From JAHEJB01 sp041748175 (lineage in GTDB: Bacteria; Bacteroidota; Rhodothermia; Rhodothermales; Rubricoccaceae), in the NCBI GenBank assembly GCA_041748175.1, contig JBGTDU010000025.1, forward strand, positions 1-36,358: a DNA stretch of 36,358 nucleotides, written 5' to 3'. Positions 30,540 through 36,358 of the stretch are shown here, piece after piece. The notes under the pieces are model-generated. The model made no database searches and had not been told where the DNA came from. It saw nothing but the letters and a program-made list of their open reading frames with translations. The translations under genes and the position numbers were made by a program. Position 1 is the first letter of the stretch. Each line of letters starts with the position of its first letter.

Positions 30540-31826
30540 TCAGGCGGCGAGGTCGTACTGGCTCTCGCAGCGGTGGACACGGGCTTCCTCGAAAGGCAGG
30601 CCGCTGCGGTGGACGCCGTAAATCAGCACCAGAAGCTTGCGCATGGCTGCCACGCGGGCCTTCTGCTCCGGCATGCGCTTCCGCCGCTCGGCGAAGTGTT
30701 CGCCCAACAGGCGGTCGCGACGAAGCAGCGGAAACACGGCCTGGCCCAGCACCTTGCGCAAGAGCGGACGGCCCTTCTTCGAAAGCCGGGTCTGGCCCTT
30801 GTACGTGCCGCTCTCACGCTCCCGGAGGTTCATGCCCCCGTAGCGGAGAAGCTGCCGCTTCGAGGCAAAATCCGACAGCGGACCCGTCTGCCCGAGGACG
30901 CGGGCCAGGTTGAAGAGCGTCAGCCCACTCACGGCCTCGTCGATAGGTGGTAGGTCTCCCGAGTGCTTTAGCTCGGAACCCAACTGCTCAATCTGCGCCT
31001 TCAGATGCTGGGACTCGCACTCGTGCATCTCCAGCTCAGCCAGCAACACCTTCAGCCTGCCACTGAGCACCTCGGCCCGAAGCCCTGGCTCGACCACGCG
31101 AACCGAAGCCTCGGCGGCCTCGACGAGCCTATCAGCCGTGATGCTCTTGACGCCGGGAACGCGGCGCCGAAGCCGCTTCAATAAACCAGCATAGCCCACG
31201 CTCGTCAGCTGATGAGGGCAGAGCAGTCCTTCCCGCAAGAGCACCCGGCCCGTCTTCGAGAAGGTGAACGCCACGGGCCGGTCGTAGTCGGGGAACAGCT
31301 CCCTGAGCGTGGCGAGCAGCCGCGTCCTGAGCGCACTCGTGGTTCGCACCTCATCATCATGAAAGGCCGTCAGCCGACGCAGCAGCTCGTAGGGCTCCGG
31401 AAGAAGTCGATGTCGCTGTGTTTTGCCCAGCACGCCGACCAGATGGATCACACGGGCGTCCTTCTTGTCGGTCTTGCCCGTGTCGAGGCTCTCCACTTTC
31501 TTGAGTTGATGCACGCGCTCGGGGCTGACCAGCGCCGTCTGCATGCCCAGACGACGAGCCACGGCCAGCAGTGGCCGCTCGAAGCCGCCGGAGGACTCGC
31601 ACAACACCAGGACCGATGAGAAGCCGTGGCTCTGCGTCACTTCCCCGACTCCGGCGAGCGCGTGCTCCACCGCCACCGTGCGATTAGGAACGCGATCCTC
31701 CAGCTTAAACTCGCGGCCACCTCTCTCGAAGCGAGCGAATAGATCAAGTGCATCGCGCGAGACATCGGCGGCGAGCAGAAGCGTCGTGTGTGGGTTGACG
31801 GGGACGTTGGCGGAGCGGATCTTCAT
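30540..31826 (-). CDS. IS110-family transposase (complete)
   Basis: A 428-residue transposase. DEDD residues can be placed at D21 (AADVSRDALD), E77 (LVLCESSGG), D120 and D123 (GKTDKKDARVI). The C-terminal Tnp domain contains LTLFNLARVLGQTGPLSDFA and LLRYGGMNLRERESGTYKGQ, with the serine in ESGTYKG likely to be the catalytic one, then TRLSKKGRPLLRKVL. Uninterrupted, with normal family length, so it may be active. The enzyme acts with a bridge RNA that pairs with donor and target; a candidate RNA structure lies just upstream (31830-31907). Confidence 0.9.
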   Translation of the reverse strand: MKIRSANVPVNPHTTLLLAADVSRDALDLFARFERGGREFKLEDRVPNRTVAVEHALAGVGEVTQSHGFSSVLVLCESSGGFERPLLAVARRLGMQTALVSPERVHQLKKVESLDTGKTDKKDARVIHLVGVLGKTQRHRLLPEPYELLRRLTAFHDDEVRTTSALRTRLLATLRELFPDYDRPVAFTFSKTGRVLLREGLLCPHQLTSVGYAGLLKRLRRRVPGVKSITADRLVEAAEASVRVVEPGLRAEVLSGRLKVLLAELEMHECESQHLKAQIEQLGSELKHSGDLPPIDEAVSGLTLFNLARVLGQTGPLSDFASKRQLLRYGGMNLRERESGTYKGQTRLSKKGRPLLRKVLGQAVFPLLRRDRLLGEHFAERRKRMPEQKARVAAMRKLLVLIYGVHRSGLPFEEARVHRCESQYDLAA

Positions 31827-31829
31827 AGC

Positions 31830-31907
31830 GGGGCTTCGGCGGCGGGTTGCATGCGCGCTCTGCGCACAAGGCTTCGAACAACCTCAATATCTGCCGTCCG
31901 AAGCCCC
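31830..31907 (-). ncRNA. hairpin upstream of IS-B transposase, bridge-RNA candidate
   Basis: Arms GGGGCTTCGGCGGC (31830-31843) and GCCGTCCGAAGCCCC (31893-31907) pair with one bulged base, enclosing about 50 bases with further short complementarity (GCGCGCTCTGCGC). It lies between the right end of IS-B and the transposase start, where IS110-group elements encode their bridge RNA. The guide loops cannot be assigned with confidence. Confidence 0.45.
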
Positions 31908-31937
31908 CTTCCGAAATCCCGCTAATAGTATGGTGCA

Positions 31938-32042
31938 GCGGACGCAGGGCTCCACCACCTTGCCTCGTTCAACCGCTGGTGCCTACGTTGCCTCGTCCAC
32001 GCGCCACACCGCCCTGCGCCGCTGAAGCGCCAGTCGTTGGGC
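31938..32042 (+). other. partial attC site left of the Fic cassette
   Basis: From GCGGACGCAGGGC to GCCCTGCGCCGCTGAAGCGC and R' GTTGGGC (32036-32042). Very similar to the attC at 24955-25077 (shared CTTGCCTCGTTC and GCCCTGCGCCGCTGAAGCGC). The R'' box is missing, probably lost through the IS-B insertion. Confidence 0.7.
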
Positions 32043-32081
32043 CTCACGAAACCCGCACTCGTTATATTATAGTCGTCAATC

Positions 32082-33563
32082 ATGGACTATCACCGCATTC
32101 AGCCGTTTCCGAGTCCGGACGCCTTCGAGTTCCCCGAACTGCGCGCCCTAACTTCCGTATGGCACGAACGGAGGACCGCACTTGAGGGAGACGGTGCATA
32201 CAAGGAGTTCATCAAAAAGCTCCAAAGAGAGTGGGCGATCGAGACAGGAATCATCGAGCGTCTCTATTCATGGGATCGTGGTGTCACTGAAGTCTTGATC
32301 GAACAAGGCATTGAGTCTTCGATCATTTCTCATCGCGGAGGGGTGTCGCAGCGAGATGCGGATCACATTCAGACCCTAATCAACGATCACCTTGGCATCG
32401 TCGAAGGGCTGTTCGGCTACATCAAAGGCGAAGAACCCCTGACGGAACACTTCATTCGCGGCTTGCAGGCGCAGTTCACAGCCCACCAAGACTACACGGA
32501 GGCGGTTACCGAATCTGGTGATCTAGTCCGCGTCACGTTGCTAAAGGGTGAATACAAGACTCTTCCAAACAACCCGAAACGACCGGACGAAGTGATTCAT
32601 GCGTACTGCCCACCAGAGCTAACAAAGGAGGAAATGGAGAATCTGATTCGCATGTACCGCGAGTCGGAGTCGACCTACTCGCCTGAGGTCAGATCGGCTT
32701 GGCTGCATCATCGGTTCACGCAAATTCATCCGTTCCAAGACGGAAATGGTCGGGTTGCACGCGCACTGGCGTCGCTGGTTTTCCTCCGCGAAGGCCTGTT
32801 CCCTTTGGTCGTACGCGAATCAGACCGTCAAGAGTACATCGGCGCGCTCGAAACCGCTGATGCCGGTGACCTTAGCTCTTTGGTGACATTTTTTGCTCGT
32901 CGCCAGCGAGACGCAATTCTGAAGGCTCTTGGACTTGAGCAACAGGTTCAACAGAGCAAGTACGCGGATCAGATCATCTCTTCTGCACTTGAACTTCTCC
33001 GCAATCGATTCAGCAAAGAGCAGAAGAAGGTCTCAGCTGTTTACGAACACGCAGAAAAGCTGTATCAGCAAGTTGAGACGAAGCTCAAAGCATTGGCTGC
33101 ATCTCTTGATCCGAATCTGCGCTCACTCACGCCGCCCCAGCGGCCCAAGTATCACGCACGCTCCAACTCGGCGGACAATGAATCGAATCAGCGACATTAT
33201 TTTCAGAAGCAGATAGTTGATGTTGCGAGGCATTTCGACTACTTCGCGAATTTTGAGCGGTATAGAAACTGGGTGCGACTTACGCTGACGACCGACCAAG
33301 ACTTTGACTATGTTGTCAGCTTCCACGGCTATGGGCCGGGCGACACCGGAATCCTTGCGGCGTCAGCGTTCACGTATGTCAAGGCTCCTCGCGAAGACGG
33401 AGGTACTGAACCAGTTGCCCTACACCCAGCGGCGACTAACCTCTTTCAGTTCAATTACGCCGAGACCTTTGAAACAACAGAGAAGCGTTTCGCGGAATGG
33501 CTTGAGAGCTCAACGGCTATCGCACTTGCCGAGTGGAAGCGTTCCCTCCAAGCCGGATCGTGA
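32082..33563 (+). CDS. Fic family protein (probable AMP transferase or relative)
   Basis: A 493-residue protein. The Fic core motif HPFQDGNGRVAR (residues 216-227) is complete, with the catalytic histidine H216. An N-terminal IETGIIERLYSW resembles the inhibitory helix motif (T-x3-E), with R in place of the usual G or N. The C-terminal ~250 residues include a coiled-coil stretch (FSKEQKKVSAVYEHAEKLYQ) and an unassigned domain. Probably modifies a target protein with AMP or another nucleotide. It lies in the cassette 32037-33616; the head GTTGGGCCTCAC is the exact complement of its R'' region, 12 of 12. Confidence 0.88.
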   Translation: MDYHRIQPFPSPDAFEFPELRALTSVWHERRTALEGDGAYKEFIKKLQREWAIETGIIERLYSWDRGVTEVLIEQGIESSIISHRGGVSQRDADHIQTLINDHLGIVEGLFGYIKGEEPLTEHFIRGLQAQFTAHQDYTEAVTESGDLVRVTLLKGEYKTLPNNPKRPDEVIHAYCPPELTKEEMENLIRMYRESESTYSPEVRSAWLHHRFTQIHPFQDGNGRVARALASLVFLREGLFPLVVRESDRQEYIGALETADAGDLSSLVTFFARRQRDAILKALGLEQQVQQSKYADQIISSALELLRNRFSKEQKKVSAVYEHAEKLYQQVETKLKALAASLDPNLRSLTPPQRPKYHARSNSADNESNQRHYFQKQIVDVARHFDYFANFERYRNWVRLTLTTDQDFDYVVSFHGYGPGDTGILAASAFTYVKAPREDGGTEPVALHPAATNLFQFNYAETFETTEKRFAEWLESSTAIALAEWKRSLQAGS

Positions 33564-33564
33564 G

Positions 33565-33622
33565 GCCCAACCCGTCGTTCCAGCGGACGGCCTACGGCCG
33601 CCGCTGAACTCCAACGTTATGC
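33565..33622 (+). other. attC site of the Fic cassette (58 bp)
   Basis: R'' GCCCAAC (33565-33571), then CAGCGGACGGCC, TAC, GGCCGCCGCTG, and R' GTTATGC (33616-33622). A classic short attC with a strong stem. The R'' region GTGAGGCCCAAC (33560-33571) complements the cassette head perfectly. Confidence 0.9.
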
Positions 33623-33635
33623 CGCACCCCCTCCT

Positions 33636-34199
33636 ATGAAACTTCCCCTCCGTCTCACGGCTGTCGCCCTGCTGCTCTCTGCCTCGCAGGGTAGCCAAGC
33701 GCAGAGCGACTGGCGCTTGTTCGAGGAGACCACGATCTCGGGCACAATCTCGGGCGTCGTCCAAATGGGCTACGTGTTCCGCACGACCTCGGGCAACCTG
33801 TACGAGGTCGCTGAACCGATAGTCGAGGTCGTCGTTGAGGTAATGCCTCGCGCCACCGTTCTCACGAACGGGGAGATGTACGGCCTCATCGTGGAGGGCT
33901 TCGACGATCCGATCCTCTGCCGAAAGCTCAACGAGACAAGTCGTGGTCGTGGAGCAGCTACGGCGTCGGGCGACACGCCGGCCGTCATCGAAAGCCGACT
34001 CGCCGGAGCGTTCGAGGGCTTCGACGGCGACACCATCCTTCGGCTTGCCAACGGCCAGATCTGGGAGCAGAGCGAGTATTACTACCATTACCACTACGCC
34101 TACGCCGCGGAAGTGATAATCTATCGCTCGGATTCTGGCGGCTATCGAGCGCGCGTCGAGGGCGTGGATCGAGCGGTAGGAGTACGGCGGCTCAGATAG
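33636..34199 (+). CDS. exported cassette protein of unknown function
   Basis: A 187-residue protein starting 20 bases after the cassette boundary. A signal peptide (MKLPLRLTAVALLLSASQGS then QAQSDW) is followed by a beta-rich region in which two similar parts can be seen: SGVVQMGYVFRTTSGNLYEV in the first and GDTILRLANGQIWEQSEYYY in the second. No family assigned. Cassette i begins TTATGCCGCAC, the exact complement of its R'' region GTGCGGCATAA(C) (34199-34210). Confidence 0.65.
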   Translation: MKLPLRLTAVALLLSASQGSQAQSDWRLFEETTISGTISGVVQMGYVFRTTSGNLYEVAEPIVEVVVEVMPRATVLTNGEMYGLIVEGFDDPILCRKLNETSRGRGAATASGDTPAVIESRLAGAFEGFDGDTILRLANGQIWEQSEYYYHYHYAYAAEVIIYRSDSGGYRARVEGVDRAVGVRRLR

Positions 34200-34203
34200 T
34201 GCG

Positions 34204-34210
34204 GCATAAC
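34204..34210 (+). other. left remnant (R'') of the cassette i attC site
   Basis: GCATAAC, separated from the rest of its attC (35732-35846) by the IS-C insertion. The complement of the cassette head extends to 34199. Confidence 0.75.
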
Positions 34211-34446
34211 CCCCATAACAAGGTCATTGTCAAGAGGCTGGCTCATTCTTTCGGCGAGGCGCTGCGCGGCGGCGAGCGAGCGCATGTCCCCCTACCCAGC
34301 CCGAGTGGGGCGGGTGCTCGCGAGCGTGTATGCAGCGCCTTACTAGATCGGCTGTGGACAGTATGGTGGCGGTCCAAACCCCCATACGGGATCAAGCAGT
34401 CGGTGCGACTACTACCTGGGCTTAAAGCCTGGGCGTCCCAGATCGG

Positions 34447-34474
34447 AGCCTGCCCTGAGCGTAGCCGAACGGGT
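34447..34474 (-). repeat. short palindromic repeat, copy 3 (IS-C non-coding part)
   Basis: AGCCTGCCCTGAGCG then TAGCCGAACGGGT; one extra C compared with copy 4. Inside the presumed bridge-RNA region of IS-C. Confidence 0.75.
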
Positions 34475-34898
34475 CGGCGGCTGGGCCGTCGGTCTGATTA
34501 CCGAGCGGCCCACTCCTCCCTTCCCATTCCCGCCGGAGGCAGTACGGGGATCGTCACGTGTCATGACGCGTCCCCGCTGTCAGTTATACTGGCCGGGCTT
34601 GGGAGGAGCGGCTCCACCACCACCGGTGGTGGTCAGCTCCTTCTTCTGCCGGCTCAAGGGAACGCCCTTGAACCGGCCCTTGAAGTCTTCCTGCTTGGAG
34701 AGTACGTGATAGGCGATGCGGGCAATCTCCTTCGAGACTAGCGCCCGGGCCACGGCGACAGGCTTCTTGCGCTTCTTCCGCATGTACCACTCCCGGACTT
34801 CGGGGTAGTATTGGATCGCCGCACACCAGCATGGCTGAAGGCCAATTTGAGATAGCGGCTACCCTCCTTTGAGCGCTTGTGCCGAACACGAGTGCCGG

Positions 34899-34925
34899 AG
34901 CCTGCCCTGAGCGTAGCCGAAGGGT
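34899..34925 (-). repeat. short palindromic repeat, copy 4 (frameshifts IS-C transposase)
   Basis: AGCCTGCCCTGAGCG then TAGCCGAAGGGT. Inserted between the codons for VPGAR and TRVRHK of the transposase. Confidence 0.8.
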
Positions 34926-35486
34926 CTCGCACCGGGCACGAGCCGACAGTAGCTGAAGAACATGCCCTCGCTCGGGAAACGGGTGATGTCATCGACCTCC
35001 AACCGGATCGTGAACGCGACGGCCTTACCAACTCCGGGGATCCGGAGCAGACGCTGAACGTCTTCATCCGGCACCAGGTGCGGGTGGAGGGCTTTCTCAA
35101 GATTCTTGATCTGTCGCTCCAGAAGCTCCACTTGCTCGATGTGGCAATGCGCCTGAAGCTGCATCATCTCGGGCAGCTCGTCCACAACCTCGACGTTCAT
35201 CTTCTCCAGAAGACGGCTGATGGAGTTCAGAGCGCCCACGCGGCGGTCGACCAGCTTGAGGCGTGTCCGGAGAACATCACGTAGCGGGCGCATCTCGTCG
35301 GAGATCATGTGGGCCTGGGGGAGCAAGTCCGTGCGAAGCAATTGCGCAAGCATACGGGCGTCGGCCGAATCGGTCTTGACTTTCGCCGTGGTGATGGCCC
35401 GGACGCCCTTGGCGTGGGCCAGGCGGAGCTCGATGTCCTGACCACGAAACAGGTCGCTCACCCAGTACCAGCCCGCCGTCGCTTCG

Positions 35487-35513
35487 ACCCTTCGACTGCG
35501 CTCAGGGCAGGCT
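35487..35513 (+). repeat. short palindromic repeat, copy 5 (in frame in IS-C transposase)
   Basis: ACCCTTCGACTGC then GCTCAGGGCAGGCT. Read on the minus strand it adds nine codons (GACPERSRR) next to VEATAGWYW without breaking the frame. Confidence 0.8.
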
Positions 35514-35731
35514 CCCGCTTTGTGGCTACCGGGGAGGTCCGCGAAGTAGAGCTGCAGGGCCTCCGGCCGGGTGGGAAGCCTGGAGGAGGCGACGACCTCG
35601 CCTTTAGCGTCTACCGTCGTGGCAGTGACGGAGTGCTTGTGGAGGTCGAGTCCGGTGAAGTAGGTGGGTGCGGGCATGGCGGCAGCGGATTGGTGGATCG
35701 TTCCTCAAGTGTACCTTGTTGGAAAGATCCC

Positions 35732-35846
35732 GCCGCTGCAGGCTGACGAAGGGCGCTACCGCCTTGCGTCGCACTAGCCTCAGCGTCTACGTTGCTGCGT
35801 CCACCGGCTCTGCCGCCCTTCGCCGCTGAGCCACCAGCTGTTCTGC
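35732..35846 (+). other. right part of the cassette i attC site
   Basis: CGCTGCAGGCTGACGAAGGGCG pairs with CGCCCTTCGCCGCTGAGC; R' GTTCTGC lies at 35840-35846. Together with 34204-34210 it forms a complete attC of about 120 bp once IS-C is removed. Confidence 0.7.
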
Positions 35847-35894
35847 CGCTTCCCAAGGCAGACGACCGTTTCTGAAAGAGCATCCGATTGACGC

Positions 35895-36056
35895 ATGAAG
35901 CACAACGTGTTGATCACAGAGCGCAATCCACAGCTGAGTCTGCTGGACCAGCAACGCCTTCTGGTTGAAAGATACCGCCTCGTTGAGAGGTTTCAGCGCC
36001 GTCTCCAGCGCCGGGCCAGTAGTGCCGGCCGCTACCATCAAGCGTGGAGCGAGTAG
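35895..36056 (+). CDS. small basic protein in the last cassette position
   Basis: A 53-residue frame, ATG 35895 to TAG 36054-36056: MKHNVLITERNPQLSLLDQQ then RLLVERYRLVERFQRRLQRR. The product is strongly basic, helical and could be a small nucleic-acid-binding protein. It follows the R' boundary at 35840, in the orientation of the other cassette genes, but no attC follows it. A minus-strand frame over the same bases (35787-36041) is the competing reading, less likely because it runs backwards through attC. Confidence 0.4.
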   Translation: MKHNVLITERNPQLSLLDQQRLLVERYRLVERFQRRLQRRASSAGRYHQAWSE

Positions 36057-36137
36057 ACGTGGGAGGCGTTGCCACGGAGTTCGAATACGGGAACATCAAC
36101 CGGGGATGGAAGAGGTTGGCAATGGGATTCGGACAAA

Positions 36138-36159
36138 AACCTTTACCCCTCCCTTTACC
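36138..36159 (+). repeat. arm-type integrase site (right), paired iterons
   Basis: The 22-base block matches 12690-12711 at 21 of 22 positions (AACCTTTACCCCT then C/A then CCTTTACC). It lies about 60 bases inside attR. The matching position near both ends and the repeated CCTTTACC units suggest integrase arm sites. Confidence 0.6.
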
Positions 36160-36218
36160 CACATTTCCAAGGTAGGCCCCTAGGTACCTGTCACAAAGAA
36201 CCTAGAGGCTGTTACCAA

Positions 36219-36232
36219 GTGCCCGGGACTGG
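36219..36232 (+). other. attR: attachment-site repeat in the tRNA-Leu 3' end
   Basis: GTGCCCGGGACTGG, identical to attL at 12561-12574. It forms the 3' part of the tRNA (acceptor stem, start of the T-arm) plus one base. The tRNA is intact, so integration restored it. A hairpin CCCCTAGGT/ACCTAGAGG (36177-36208) lies just inside the island, about 11 bases from the tRNA end. Confidence 0.75.
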
Positions 36233-36303
36233 AATCGAACCAGCACGCGATTTCTCGCACCACCCCCTCAAGATGGCGTGTCTACCAATTTCACCACCCG
36301 GGC
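36220..36303 (-). tRNA. tRNA-Leu (anticodon GAG)
   Basis: 84 bases without encoded CCA. The acceptor stem GCCCGGG pairs fully with CCCGGGC; discriminator base A. The D-arm contains GAAATTGGTAGACAC. The anticodon stem CCATC/GGTGG encloses the loop TTGAGGG (anticodon GAG). A long variable arm (GCGA-GAAA-TCGC) and T-arm loop TTCGATT follow. The long variable arm and GAG anticodon give tRNA-Leu reading CUC/CUU. The 3' end faces the island. Confidence 0.95.
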
Positions 36304-36358
36304 AAGGAAAAGATGTTCAAGAACAGTGATATTCGTGACTCCGGTAGGGCGAACGCGC

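Larger units (their letters stand above)
30419..31937 (-). mobile_element. IS-B: IS110-family element (intact transposase)
   Basis: About 1.5 kb. The octamer ATGGTGCA occurs at both presumed boundaries (30411-30418 and 31930-31937), suggesting a duplicated or recombined target core. I found no subterminal inverted repeats like those of IS-A and IS-C, so this is probably the IS110 group proper. To its right lies the truncated attC of cassette h. End points are approximate. Confidence 0.5.
34580..35677 (-). pseudogene. IS1111-like transposase with two repeat insertions and frameshifts
   Basis: The N-terminal part, MPAPTYFTGLDLHKHSVTAT, carries the first catalytic aspartate (GLDLHK). A first short repeat (35487-35513) adds GACPERSRR in frame before VEATAGWYW, which holds the glutamate. 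KTDSADARML gives the last aspartates. The IPGVGKAVAFTIRLEVDDIT region follows, then RLVPGAR, where a second repeat (34899-34925) shifts the frame to TRVRHKRSKEGSRYLKLAFS. One more shift near 34815 (apparently a single missing base in GVR-AIQYY) leads to EVREWYMRKKRKKPVAVARA and the stop at 34580. The gene cannot make a normal enzyme. Confidence 0.8.
34211..35731 (-). mobile_element. IS-C: IS1111-like element inserted in an attC site (degraded)
   Basis: About 1.52 kb. Left junction: R'' GCATAAC then CCCCATAACAAGGT; right junction: ACCTTGTTGGAAAGATCCC then GCCGCTGCAGG of the attC remainder. Subterminal inverted repeats AACAAGGT (34217-34224) and ACCTTGTT (35713-35720) are perfect. As in IS-A, insertion is directly after the AAC of R'', the left repeat lies 6 bases in, and TCATTGTCAA follows at the same offset. 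The ~370 bp after the transposase (34211-34579) is the expected bridge-RNA region; it contains one copy of the short repeat. Confidence 0.7.

Noticed and set aside
35787..36041. An 84-residue minus-strand ORF at the right end of the island.
   Set aside because: It runs through the attC site against the direction of all cassette genes; the plus-strand 53-residue frame fits the context better, although neither is certain.

Overview
The window is high-GC DNA, probably from the Rhodothermota/Bacteroidota side of the tree. The main clue is a chromosomal gene at 3061-3888 (minus) that ends in a type IX secretion (Por) sorting domain, a feature of that phylum, in a GC-rich background. The species cannot be named from the sequence.

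Backbone, 1 to about 12.56 kb: an IS110-family transposase tail; 3-methyladenine DNA glycosylase I (tag); an Xaa-Pro aminopeptidase (M24B); an NADPH-dependent FMN reductase; the T9SS cargo protein; an orphan membrane histidine kinase; a tightly coupled minus-strand operon (PqqD-like protein, a 74-aa protein resembling a GT2 C-terminus, an ABC exporter, a nucleotidyltransferase-family protein) resembling the accessory part of a RiPP/lasso-peptide cluster; polyphosphate kinase (ppk1), divergent from that operon; and a PA0069/Rv2578c-type radical SAM protein.

Integrated island, about 12.56 to 36.23 kb: the right end is an intact tRNA-Leu(GAG) on the minus strand. The last bases of that tRNA are repeated at 12561-12574, next to what looks like the tRNA's original terminator, which is now 23.7 kb away. 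A tyrosine recombinase lies just inside the left end, and both ends carry near-identical 22-bp sequences (21/22) that look like arm-type integrase sites. The left part of the island is a replication/control module (integrase, unknown protein, HTH excisionase-like protein, small coupled protein, primase-polymerase/RepA-like ATPase, small coupled protein). A poorly coding, hairpin-rich stretch follows (18.1-20.4 kb), with one small unknown gene and a broken C-terminal gene remnant. Then comes a 1151-residue MmeI-like type IIL restriction-modification enzyme.

From 24.0 to about 35.9 kb the island carries an integron-type gene cassette array with no integron integrase in view. The strongest evidence is that the first bases of most cassettes are the reverse complement of that cassette's own R'' box (up to 12 of 12 bases), as the circular-cassette model requires. 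Cassette products are a zinc-ribbon/HEPN-like protein, a VOC protein, an SH3-like lipoprotein, an RNHLAH-motif protein, an exported protein, a DUF5677-like protein, a Fic protein, another exported protein and a few short ORFs. Two IS1111-like elements sit at the same position inside two attC sites. Both have transposase genes broken by a short palindromic repeat that occurs five times, all within 21.9-35.6 kb. A third IS110-family element is intact and has a bridge-RNA-like hairpin upstream of its transposase.

Overall picture: a tRNA-integrated island combining its own integration and replication genes, a restriction enzyme and a stationary cassette store, decorated by attC-targeting insertion sequences.
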